Shown piece after piece: positions 46,505-54,618 of a stretch of 64,000 nt of DNA. The notes beneath the pieces were generated by a model, which ran no database searches, was not told where the DNA came from, and saw only the letters and a list, made by a program, of their open reading frames with translations. The DNA is from Acinetobacter sichuanensis (lineage in GTDB: Bacteria > Pseudomonadota > Gammaproteobacteria > Pseudomonadales > Moraxellaceae): assembly GCF_003024515.2 (NCBI RefSeq), contig NZ_PYIX02000022.1, positions 1 to 64,000 on the forward strand, given 5' to 3'. Made by a program: the position numbers and the translations under genes. The stretch's first letter is position 1; the number at the start of each line of letters is the position of its first letter.

Positions 46505-48175
46505 TTAAGATACCATTTTCTTTAAACGATAATCTAAAGTTGCACGGCTAATGCCTAATACTCGTGCAGCTTCTGAGACATTTTGTTTGCACTTATTCAT
46601 CGCGGTCATAATAATTTCTTGTTCATATTGATCCAGAGAAAAACCATCTGCCAACAAGTCATCTAAACGATTTACAACAGTTTTTTGCTTGTGTTCCTGC
46701 TCATCAAGCTGTGGAAATAAGCTACTCAGTTTAATGTCTTGTTGATGGTCTGTCAGGAGAGTTGCTCGTTCCAGTAAATTTTCTAATTCTCGGATATTTC
46801 CCGGCCAATCATATTTCATCACAAAGCTATAAGCCTTATCAGACAAGCCTTTTAAGGTTTTTCCATATAAATTTTCAAAACGCTTGATAAAATATTCGAC
46901 CAATAAAGGAATATCTTCACGACGTTCCCGTAGCGCAGGAATACGCACTGGAAAAATATTTAAACGATAATATAAATCTGCTCGGAAACGCCCATCCTTA
47001 ACAGCTTGTTCTAGATCTTCATTCGTAGCTCCCACAATTCTGACATCTACTTTTCGGGTTTGCTGATCACCAACACGTTCAAATTCACCTTCTTGTAACA
47101 TTCGTAATAGTGCAGCTTGCGCACGAGGAGATAGTTCAATCACTTCATCAAGGAAAATCGTACCGCCATGCGCACGCTCAAATTTACCCATTCGAGTTTG
47201 TGATGCACCTGTAAATGCTCCTTTTTCTACACCAAATAATTCAGCTTCAATTAAATCGGGTGGAATACAAGCACAGTTCACAGCAACAAAAGGTTCATTT
47301 CGACGCTGACTGCCATCATGTACGCCACGTGCAAAAGCTTCTTTACCGACTCCTGTTTCACCTTGCAATAAAATTGCAACTTTACTTCCTGCTGCTTTTT
47401 TTAATAAATCACAAACCTTGCGGTAGGCTGCTGATTCACCCACTGCTTTAAACATGGTGTAATCAGACTCTGCATCCGTATAAATATTTTTCTTAAGTTT
47501 ATTCAGCTCAGCCTGTAAAGCAATTAATTCATCTGATACAGGATCAGGTGACATAAAGCGGATGAGTTCCTCTGAATTTTCCCATTCTGCTAATGGCTTA
47601 CCAATAATTCGACAGCACTCATCTCCTTGAGCAACACAATGCGTTTCTTGATAAATAATCGTTTGCCCCATGACAAAACTTGTATAGCCGCAAGCATAAC
47701 CTAACAGCATCCAACATGATGGCTCTTCAGCCATGCCAAACTCACTTAAATGTACCTCCGCTTCAAATGAGTTTTGCCAGTTAAAATCGGCATAAAATTG
47801 CTTTAAATCATGACTTAAATTCAGTTCATTGACTTCCACATGCACCATGCCTCGTATGCCATGCATTTGTGGACCTGCCATAAAAGCTTCTATTTCATTT
47901 AAATTTGGACGTAATTTAGAGGTAACTTCAGCATCACGCATACCTGCTTGATAGCCACAACGAATAAAAAAATGTTTTGTGCGCTCCCAACCCAACATTT
48001 CATATAAGTCTTTGCGTAAATATCCCATCATACTGGTATGCATCAGCAACATACGGTTTTCATCGAACCAAATTTGCCCATGCTCAGTATCAAAATGGAT
48101 TTTTTCGAGTAGATCTTGAATTTCTTTACTCTGTTCAAAATATTGTTTATAAGATTTTTCATCTTTTGTTCGCAT
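46505..48175 (-). CDS. mopR: sigma54-dependent phenol-responsive activator MopR
   Basis: A 556-residue XylR/DmpR-class activator from ATG 48175. Residues 1-210 form the aromatic-sensor plus V4R domain. Residues equivalent to those I recall for MopR phenol sensing are all present with a one-residue offset: H105 and W133 for phenol, C154, E177, C180 and C188 for the structural zinc. AAA+ domain follows with GETGVGKEAF, GAFTGA and DLYYRLNIFPVR, then a Fis-type HTH (ARVLGISRATLDYRL). It should activate the mopKLMNOP promoter at 56153, 8 kb away, in response to phenol. Confidence 0.9.
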   Translation of the reverse strand: MRTKDEKSYKQYFEQSKEIQDLLEKIHFDTEHGQIWFDENRMLLMHTSMMGYLRKDLYEMLGWERTKHFFIRCGYQAGMRDAEVTSKLRPNLNEIEAFMAGPQMHGIRGMVHVEVNELNLSHDLKQFYADFNWQNSFEAEVHLSEFGMAEEPSCWMLLGYACGYTSFVMGQTIIYQETHCVAQGDECCRIIGKPLAEWENSEELIRFMSPDPVSDELIALQAELNKLKKNIYTDAESDYTMFKAVGESAAYRKVCDLLKKAAGSKVAILLQGETGVGKEAFARGVHDGSQRRNEPFVAVNCACIPPDLIEAELFGVEKGAFTGASQTRMGKFERAHGGTIFLDEVIELSPRAQAALLRMLQEGEFERVGDQQTRKVDVRIVGATNEDLEQAVKDGRFRADLYYRLNIFPVRIPALRERREDIPLLVEYFIKRFENLYGKTLKGLSDKAYSFVMKYDWPGNIRELENLLERATLLTDHQQDIKLSSLFPQLDEQEHKQKTVVNRLDDLLADGFSLDQYEQEIIMTAMNKCKQNVSEAARVLGISRATLDYRLKKMVS

Positions 48176-48318
48176 GGCATCCCATTCCTTGGTCAATGTC
48201 CATATATAATGATACTGGTTTTAGTGTATAAAACTGTATGACCTTAGAAGCATATCAGTATACCTTTTGAGTATTTACTCACATATTGATTTAAATTTTC
48301 AAAATATAAGGCAGAAAA

Positions 48319-48738
48319 ATGAATTTATTTTTAGATTGTGAGTTTAATGGTTTCGGTGGTGAACTGATTTCCATGGCATTGGTGGACGAACACGGACTAT
48401 TTTTCTATGAAGTTTTAGAATGCCCCACACCTGTAGAATGGGTCAAGCAAAATGTTTTGCCTATTACTCAAAAAGCCCCTGTTTCTTATTCAGTTTTTCA
48501 GCAGCGCTTACATGATTATTTATTACAATATGAACAGATCAATATCATTGCAGACTGGCCAGAAGACCTTGCTCTTTTTAGCCGTAGTCTTATTTTAGCT
48601 GCGGGTCGTTGTATGATCACACCACCATTGACCATGCAATTATGGCTAGAACAACGAACAACTGCGGTTTTATCTGAACAGCCTCATTATGCTTTAGCGG
48701 ATGCGAAAGCCTTACAACAATCCTATCTAAGTCTATAA
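48319..48738 (+). CDS. 3'-5' exoribonuclease-like protein (DEDD fold)
   Basis: A 139-residue protein with the three exonuclease motifs: D-x-E at the start (FLDCEFNGFGG), a middle Asp (ADWPEDLALFSR) and a C-terminal H-x4-D (HYALADAKAL). This is the compact DnaQ-like fold of Rv2179c-type ribonucleases. It is divergent from mopR and precedes a MarR gene on the same strand by 67 bases, but no functional link to phenol metabolism is evident. Start follows AAGG. Confidence 0.65.
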   Translation: MNLFLDCEFNGFGGELISMALVDEHGLFFYEVLECPTPVEWVKQNVLPITQKAPVSYSVFQQRLHDYLLQYEQINIIADWPEDLALFSRSLILAAGRCMITPPLTMQLWLEQRTTAVLSEQPHYALADAKALQQSYLSL

Positions 48739-48805
48739 AAAGATGATTTAAGATAGCTTTATATTTTTATATGATTATTTTTTAAAGAGAAAGCACTTTA
48801 GCACT

Positions 48806-49270
48806 ATGGTAAAACAATTTCACCAAGCAACAGATATGTTTAGCCCTGAACAGGGTTATCTCGGTTTTTTACTCAGACAAGCGGCTCATGCCTACCATCT
48901 CAAAATGGAAAAAGTCTTATTAGAATATGCCATTACTCCGCCCCAATTTACGATTTTAAAAATTGTTTCTGTTTACCCAAGTTGTTCAAATGCAGACATT
49001 GCTCGTTATGCATCGTTAACACCACAAACCGTTAACTTAATGATCAATAAATTGGAAAAAATGGATTTGGTCACCAAAAATGCCCATCCACATAATAAAA
49101 AAGTTCAATGTATTGAAATCACAGACAATGCTTCAAAAGTTTTGTTGGATGCTACCGAAGCCATTGAACAGCTAGAAGACAAACTTGAGCAAGACTTTTC
49201 TGAACAAGAAATAGCAACTTTACGTAAATGGCTTGCTTATATTCCAAACATTGAAACACCGTCACCATAG
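48806..49270 (+). CDS. MarR-family transcriptional regulator
   Basis: A 154-residue winged-helix regulator with the MarR core at about residues 25-125 (ITPPQFTILKIV, CSNADIARYASLTPQTVNLM, wing near HPHNKKVQ). It precedes the nitrilase-like gene on the same strand by 276 bases that contain two palindromes, so it may repress that gene. The usual effector would be a small aromatic, fitting the neighbouring indole and phenol genes; that is inference. Confidence 0.82.
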   Translation: MVKQFHQATDMFSPEQGYLGFLLRQAAHAYHLKMEKVLLEYAITPPQFTILKIVSVYPSCSNADIARYASLTPQTVNLMINKLEKMDLVTKNAHPHNKKVQCIEITDNASKVLLDATEAIEQLEDKLEQDFSEQEIATLRKWLAYIPNIETPSP

Positions 49271-49277
49271 TCAACTC

Positions 49278-49358
49278 ATCATCATTTTTAAGGTGATGAT
49301 TGTTTTACTTTTTTAAATTTGCCTAAAACTCCTGATCTCTTGACAAAGACAGGGGTTT
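49278..49358 (+). terminator. tandem terminators after the MarR gene
   Basis: First hairpin ATCATCA / TGATGAT (49278-49300) followed by a T-rich run; second, imperfect, with arms AACTCCTG / CAGGGGTT (about 49327-49358) followed by six T. Confidence 0.6.
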
Positions 49359-49443
49359 TTTAGCTTTTTAAAATATCAAATTTTATTTGCTCTCTCATTT
49401 TCATCATTTTTCTGCCAGATGATCATTTTTTGGATTTTCCTCA

Positions 49444-49477
49444 GATAATATTTGAAATATTATCAGCATACTGATAA
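49444..49477. promoter_or_regulatory. overlapping palindromic operators upstream of the nitrilase-like gene
   Basis: GATAATATT (49444-49452) and AATATTATC (49456-49464) are perfect 9-bp arms with a 3-bp centre; TTATCAG (49460-49466) and CTGATAA (49471-49477) form a second dyad sharing bases. About 70-100 bases before the start codon. The size suits a MarR-type dimer. Confidence 0.45.
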
Positions 49478-49546
49478 CTTAAATAGGCAAGCTGATGACA
49501 ATGCTTTGTCAGTCTTTTCACTTTTATTTTAAAAAGGATATTTATT

Positions 49547-50620
49547 ATGGTTAAACCTTATGGAGTTGTTGGTTTAGTTCCAACCATTTGGGGAATTAAA
49601 AGTCGTGCTGACATTATGAAAAATATTTCTCATTTAGAGGAACTGACCGCAGGAGCATTATGGTTAAGTTCCCTAGATTTGCCTGTAAGACTATTAGTAC
49701 TACCTGAAGGTGCTTTACAAGGATTTAACGATGAAGCACTTGATACACCCATTGCAGATTTTCTTGCAGATGGTGCGATAGAAATTCCGGGTCCTGAAAC
49801 TGACCGTTTAGGTGAACTCGCAAAACGCCATAATGTTTTTATTATGGCGCAAGCAAAAGTCAAAGATCCAGACTGGTCAGGCATTATGTTTAATGTGGGT
49901 TTTATTATTAATCCACAAGGTGAGATTATTCTAAAACATCACAAAATGTCTGCTCTACTGCCTTGTGAACGTTCAGCTTCTCCTCATGACTTATTTGATG
50001 CTTGGGTAGAAAAATACGGTTATAACTTACAATCGTTTTGGCCTGTGGTCGATACTGAAATTGGTCGCTTAGGTATTATGATGGCAATGGAAGGTAACTT
50101 CCCTGAAAATGGTCGTGGGCTTGCCATGAATGGTGCTGAAGTGGTTTATCGCGCTTCTCTACCGACACCTTTTACCCAAAATGATATTTTCGAAATTTCG
50201 AATCGCGCACGTGCTCTTGAAAATAATATGTATGTTGTTGCACCGAATATTGGCGGAATGTATTTAGATGAAAATACTTTAGCACCTATTGATTGTGGCG
50301 GCGGATTATCACAAGTTATTGATTATAAAGGTCGAATCGTTGGAAAACAAAGTGATACTAATGGCTCAACTTATGTTTCAGGTGTGATTGACATTGAAGC
50401 TTTACGTTATCATCGTACGCATTCTCAAGTGTCAAACTGGATGAAAGATATTCGTTCTGAATGTGCTCAATTAATTTATCAAAACAATATTTATCCTAAA
50501 AATTTGTACCTTGATGGTGTACAAAGCAACCATGCAACGTATAAAGAGCAAGTGCTTGAGCCACAAATTCAAAAAATGATTGATTTGGGTATTTGGAAAA
50601 AAAGTAGTTATGATCTCTAA
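49547..50620 (+). CDS. nitrilase-superfamily protein lacking the catalytic cysteine
   Basis: A 357-residue carbon-nitrogen hydrolase fold nearest aliphatic amidases. The catalytic Glu (E54, LPEGA) and Lys (K133, HHKMS) are present. The nucleophile position, Cys in the AmiE motif CDDGNYPE, is Ala180 here (AMEGNFPE; codon GCA at 50084-50086). The next best Cys, C140 in LLPCERS, aligns with a non-nucleophilic Cys of AmiE. The reading frame is intact and well conserved in flavour, so it looks functional but not as a standard amidase. Lies between a MarR and an AraC gene beside the indole operon. Start follows AAAGGA. Confidence 0.75.
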   Translation: MVKPYGVVGLVPTIWGIKSRADIMKNISHLEELTAGALWLSSLDLPVRLLVLPEGALQGFNDEALDTPIADFLADGAIEIPGPETDRLGELAKRHNVFIMAQAKVKDPDWSGIMFNVGFIINPQGEIILKHHKMSALLPCERSASPHDLFDAWVEKYGYNLQSFWPVVDTEIGRLGIMMAMEGNFPENGRGLAMNGAEVVYRASLPTPFTQNDIFEISNRARALENNMYVVAPNIGGMYLDENTLAPIDCGGGLSQVIDYKGRIVGKQSDTNGSTYVSGVIDIEALRYHRTHSQVSNWMKDIRSECAQLIYQNNIYPKNLYLDGVQSNHATYKEQVLEPQIQKMIDLGIWKKSSYDL

Positions 50621-50654
50621 GTTTTGACTGACAAAACCTACATCATAATGACTC

Positions 50655-50681
50655 GAAGTGCTATCCATTCAATAGCACTTC
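50655..50681 (+). terminator. intrinsic terminator after the nitrilase-like gene
   Basis: Perfect 10-bp stem GAAGTGCTAT / ATAGCACTTC with a 7-base loop, 34 bases after the stop. Confidence 0.75.
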
Positions 50682-50849
50682 TTCATGTGATTATTTTATC
50701 TAAATTCACTTGATTTTTCTGACTAATTCAGTCAACTTCTTATTTATTCATGTTTTACCCTATTCATTTGTACAAAAATATCGAGGTTTTGGCAGGAGCT
50801 ATATCTTTATATTTTAATAAAATAATGTACTTAGCTAAAGGAATCAGCT

Positions 50850-51872
50850 ATGTCTACACCTACTCAGACTGAACATTCAGCATTTGTATCGCCATTTTCG
50901 AATACCTTGTTTTCACAACAATCACTTATTTTTAAAAACTCAGATCTTGCTGAAACTCAACACAATGTCGCACATGTACTTAAACCTCATCGTTTAAAAG
51001 CCTGTTCGTCTTCATCGACACTTTCTTCAATGCACCATATTCGTTGTGGTCATTTATCAGTGAGCCGTTTGGAATATGGTCTAGACGTTTATATTGAACC
51101 CGACTGTTTAACAGATTTTTATCTCATTCAAATTCCTTGTGAAGGTTATGCTGAAATTGAATTTCAACAACAAAAATTTATTTCCTATTCACAAATTGCT
51201 GCGCTTTTATCTCCAGATATGCCTTTAAGAATGAAATGGAAAGCGCGCGCCCCACAAATGATTTTAAAAATCAGTAAAGATCGCTTATTGCTACATTGCC
51301 AACAACATTTAGCAAATTTTAATTTAACTCATCCTATTTTTGATCCAAAACTCGACTTTTCACAGGTCAGTGGGCAATATTTTCTGCAACTATTCCAACA
51401 ACTTTTACAGGCAATTCATACAGATCATCATCCATTGAAACATCCTTTAGCTTTACAACAATTTGAAGCAAATATTTATAATGCTTTACTTTATGGTCAA
51501 ACACACAGTTATCAAGCTCAATTATCGCAGACCCAACAACGACAGATTTCACCGCATTTTATTAAAAGCACTCAAGACTATATTCATGCTCATTTACATG
51601 AAAATTTAACAATTGAAATCTTGGCACAACACGCAGGTATTAGTGTTCGTAGTTTATTTTTGGGTTTTCAAAAGTATCTCAATATGACACCTATGCAATA
51701 TCTAAAAGAGTTACGTTTTAAACAAGTTCATGAGGAACTCATTCAAGGAAGTCAAGCAATTACTGAAGTTGCACTGAAATGGGGATTTACGCATTTAGGA
51801 CGTTTCTCCCAAGAATATAAAAAACGTTATGGCTATAGCCCATCAGAAACTAAAGTTAAATTTTTGCGTTAA
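50850..51872 (+). CDS. iifR: AraC/XylS-family regulator, probable iif regulator
   Basis: A 340-residue regulator with an N-terminal AraC-binding domain (about 30-210) and a C-terminal double helix-turn-helix ending in WGFTHLGRFSQEYKKRYGYSPSETKVKF. It is convergent with the iif operon, and the indole-induced iif cluster of Acinetobacter is described with an AraC-type regulator, so the assignment to iifR is by family and position. Close C-terminal similarity to the ant-linked AraC protein at 20732-21715. Start follows AAAGGA. Confidence 0.72.
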   Translation: MSTPTQTEHSAFVSPFSNTLFSQQSLIFKNSDLAETQHNVAHVLKPHRLKACSSSSTLSSMHHIRCGHLSVSRLEYGLDVYIEPDCLTDFYLIQIPCEGYAEIEFQQQKFISYSQIAALLSPDMPLRMKWKARAPQMILKISKDRLLLHCQQHLANFNLTHPIFDPKLDFSQVSGQYFLQLFQQLLQAIHTDHHPLKHPLALQQFEANIYNALLYGQTHSYQAQLSQTQQRQISPHFIKSTQDYIHAHLHENLTIEILAQHAGISVRSLFLGFQKYLNMTPMQYLKELRFKQVHEELIQGSQAITEVALKWGFTHLGRFSQEYKKRYGYSPSETKVKFLR

Positions 51873-51904
51873 TCATTTGAGTTTTCTATTTTTTATAGAT
51901 AAAA

Positions 51905-51930
51905 AAAGGAACTGATTGATCAGCTCCTTT
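51905..51930. terminator. bidirectional intrinsic terminator
   Basis: Stem AAAGGAaCTG / CAGcTCCTTT with one mismatch and a 6-base loop, A-tract before, between convergent AraC and iifD genes. Confidence 0.7.
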
Positions 51931-51952
51931 ATGGCATTTTAAACATTCATTA

Positions 51953-52480
51953 TCATGAGTTTGGATGCTGTGCGGCTATGCGATATTTTCCAGCATGAAA
52001 AACCAATGGATCACCATCATTTTGCTGATAATGCTCAATTTCTCCAATAAAAATCAGATGATCTCCACCTTCATATTGGTTGACATTTCGACAGACTAAA
52101 GTAGCCAAACTATCTTGTAATATCGGTAAACCCAGATCACACATCTGATGATCAATATTGGCAAATTTATCTTCAGCACCACGCGCAAAATGCCCAGAAA
52201 CCTCATGCTGATGATGACCTAACACATGTATCGCAAAATGTGGTGCAGCAACAAAATCGGGTAAACTCGGTGCAGTTTTAGACAAACTCCATAAAATTAA
52301 AGGTGGCTCTAAAGATAAAGATGAAAATGAATTTGCGGTCATACCAATTTTACGTCCATCTTGTCCTGTGGTCGTAATGACCGTGACACCCGTCGCAAAT
52401 TGCCCTAACAAATTACGAATGTGGCGTGGTTCATTGACATTAATTGCAGCTAAACCTAAAGATGATACTGAATGATTCAT
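51953..52480 (-). CDS. iifD: flavin reductase of indole oxygenase
   Basis: A 175-residue flavin reductase-like protein (StyB/HpaC family). From residue 20: RNLLGQFATGVTVITTTGQD and GMTANSFSSLSLEPPLILWSL (shown in part) bind FMN/FAD; the C-terminal GDPLVFHAGKYR is typical. It supplies reduced FAD to the oxygenase. The ATG at 52480 has AAAGGAG at the usual distance; 52486 is in frame but too close. Starts 13 bases after iifC stop, the last gene of iifABCD. Confidence 0.87.
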   Translation of the reverse strand: MNHSVSSLGLAAINVNEPRHIRNLLGQFATGVTVITTTGQDGRKIGMTANSFSSLSLEPPLILWSLSKTAPSLPDFVAAPHFAIHVLGHHQHEVSGHFARGAEDKFANIDHQMCDLGLPILQDSLATLVCRNVNQYEGGDHLIFIGEIEHYQQNDGDPLVFHAGKYRIAAQHPNS

Positions 52481-52492
52481 AGCCATACTCCT

Positions 52493-53731
52493 TTATGCCA
52501 CACGATTTAAATCAGTGCCTTGTAAAAACTGCTGACTTGCTTCTGCATCAAACCACCACGGAGAAAACCCTCGTGGATCATCAAAGTTGTTAGCAATTTG
52601 TGCAGCAATGTGTTGGTTTTGAGAAGCTGCGACCAAAGCATCTATCATTTGTGGTTCAGGTGGACGTAGCATACTATTGGTCCAGTCCACAACATACTGT
52701 GCATAATCCCAATAACGATCAAAGGTTTGCTGCATCCATGCTTCATCAAATGCTTGGTCAGCATGCGCTAAAATCGCATCATAATAAACCTTGCAACATT
52801 TGGCTGCATTGTTTGAACCTTGACCAGTAATAGGATCATTGACCACTAAAGCATCTGCCATACCAAAGACTTTTTTACCTGATGCCAAAGTTAAAACAGG
52901 ATGACGTACTGTCGGAGTAAAACGCCCTGCAATATAACCACCATCATCTGTTAATTCGACATTTTGGCAACGGTCAGCCTCCCATGGTATATATTTTTCT
53001 AAAATTTCTAAGCTTTTTGCCAAATGTTGTTCTGGTGTTTTAACCTCTTGCCAACAATCCATTGGACCATTTGGAATCCCTTCAAAGACCATGATTTCAC
53101 ATGGTCCACTGGTTGTGAGTGCAGGAAAACAGAAATATTCACCAACGTTAGGAATCAGGTTAAAAGCGACACGTGAATAAGGTGACATTGGACGCATGCC
53201 TTTAACATAAGTCAAAGCTAATGCACGTTGTGGTTGTTGAAATGGGCTACGTGTATCATCACGACCAAATTGATTGACAATTTCGCCCTTACCCGCTGCC
53301 AATAAAACAAGCTCATATTGTTCAGCGAGTTGTTCTAATTCAGCTAAACCTACATCTTGAATCACTAACTTTCCGCCACGACGCTCAAACTCACCCATCC
53401 ATTCTGGCATTTTGACACGCTGATCCACAGATTGAGCATAGCGTTGTAAACGTGCGCTCCAACTAAAAACTTTCTCTTTTTTCTCTGGTTCTACCAACGT
53501 GACACTGATCCCTTCTACTGCAGGGCATTGCTCTTCCCACTGATTTAGACCTAAATCACGTTCGGTTTGTAATGCATTATGAAACATACATTGACTCGAC
53601 ATGACTTTGCCATGTTTAACCTGCTCAGCAGTACGGTTGGTATACATACTAACCTCATAGCCTTTATCTAAAAGCCCTAAACCAAGTTGTAAACCTGCCT
53701 GACCTGCACCTACGATTGCTATTTTGCGCAT
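52493..53731 (-). CDS. iifC: indole oxygenase, StyA-type flavin monooxygenase
   Basis: A 412-residue FAD-dependent monooxygenase of the styrene/indole monooxygenase family: GAGQAGLQLGLGL FAD motif at residue 8, QCMFHNALQTERDLGL, and NDPITGQGSNNAAKC near 295. Partnered with a flavin reductase. Styrene monooxygenase is the classic relative, but the flanking SDR and DLH/SnoaL genes match the iif cluster (described in Acinetobacter sp. O153), where the protein epoxidises indole towards indole-2,3-dihydrodiol. Start follows AAGGAA. No styrene isomerase or aldehyde dehydrogenase gene is nearby. Confidence 0.87.
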   Translation of the reverse strand: MRKIAIVGAGQAGLQLGLGLLDKGYEVSMYTNRTAEQVKHGKVMSSQCMFHNALQTERDLGLNQWEEQCPAVEGISVTLVEPEKKEKVFSWSARLQRYAQSVDQRVKMPEWMGEFERRGGKLVIQDVGLAELEQLAEQYELVLLAAGKGEIVNQFGRDDTRSPFQQPQRALALTYVKGMRPMSPYSRVAFNLIPNVGEYFCFPALTTSGPCEIMVFEGIPNGPMDCWQEVKTPEQHLAKSLEILEKYIPWEADRCQNVELTDDGGYIAGRFTPTVRHPVLTLASGKKVFGMADALVVNDPITGQGSNNAAKCCKVYYDAILAHADQAFDEAWMQQTFDRYWDYAQYVVDWTNSMLRPPEPQMIDALVAASQNQHIAAQIANNFDDPRGFSPWWFDAEASQQFLQGTDLNRVA

Positions 53732-53820
53732 TTGATATTTCCTTATTCAATCCATGAAATTTTTGTTTTGGGTAAAATTAAGCTGTATTTACCTAAAAGC
53801 TGTCGTTATCTAAAAAATGA

Positions 53821-54606
53821 TTAATCTGCTAAACGTGGAATTGCGGGTTGATTTTGCTCTGGTCCCATCACGCTATAACCACCATCTACAGCATAATCTG
53901 CCCCTGTCACAAAACTCGCAGCTTGAGAACTTAAGAACAGCACCACATTTGCCACTTCTTCAGGGTGACCTAAACGCCCTAAAAGATGATAATCTGCCGC
54001 CACACGATCTGCTTTTGCTCGGTCTTGTCCACTCACTTCCGCAATTACACGTGACCATGTCCAACCTGGTGAAACTGAATTGACTCGGATGCCATCGGCT
54101 GCAAAATCCATTGCCATACTTTTGGTTAATGCTTGCATTGCAGCTTTAGATACGGGATATAACCAGCGACCTGTTTGTGCACATTGCGCTGAAATAGAGG
54201 TAAAATTAACAATTGAACCTTGTGTTGCTTTTAAGTCCGTATACACAGCACGAGTTAACTCTACAGCTGAAACTAAATTAATATCTAAAGCCTTGAGCCA
54301 ATCTTGACGACTCGACTGAAATCCGTCATCTAAATATGTACATGCTAAATTGACTAAAACATGAACTTGCCCAAACTTTTGCTGAACTTGGGAAATTGCA
54401 TCCTTAAGTTGCGTATCATGGGTTAAATCTGTTTCAATAAATAAAGCTTGGTCTGTATAAGCATCTGCAATTTTTTGCCCTGCTGGATCTATATCTAAAA
54501 TCGCAACATTTGCACCTGCTTGTATAAAGGCATCAACCACAGCTTGACCAATCAGCGTTGCACCACCACTCACAATGACTGTTTTTTCTTTAAATTCAAT
54601 CTTCAT
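53821..54606 (-). CDS. iifB: SDR oxidoreductase of indole degradation
   Basis: A 261-residue short-chain dehydrogenase; ATG 54606 is chosen with GGAG six bases upstream. The cofactor loop is atypical (SGGATLIGQ instead of TGxxxGIG), Asp after beta-2 (AILDID) suggests NAD, and the catalytic YPVSKAA is intact. In the iif pathway it oxidises indole-2,3-dihydrodiol to 3-hydroxyindolin-2-one. It lies 89 bases upstream of iifC and 12 bases downstream of iifA. Confidence 0.85.
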   Translation of the reverse strand: MKIEFKEKTVIVSGGATLIGQAVVDAFIQAGANVAILDIDPAGQKIADAYTDQALFIETDLTHDTQLKDAISQVQQKFGQVHVLVNLACTYLDDGFQSSRQDWLKALDINLVSAVELTRAVYTDLKATQGSIVNFTSISAQCAQTGRWLYPVSKAAMQALTKSMAMDFAADGIRVNSVSPGWTWSRVIAEVSGQDRAKADRVAADYHLLGRLGHPEEVANVVLFLSSQAASFVTGADYAVDGGYSVMGPEQNQPAIPRLAD

Positions 54607-54618
54607 TACCAACTCCTA

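Noticed and set aside
52493..53731. Styrene monooxygenase (styAB) call
   Set aside because: The family is shared, but no styrene oxide isomerase or phenylacetaldehyde dehydrogenase is present, and the SDR and DLH-SnoaL neighbours fit the indole iif cluster.
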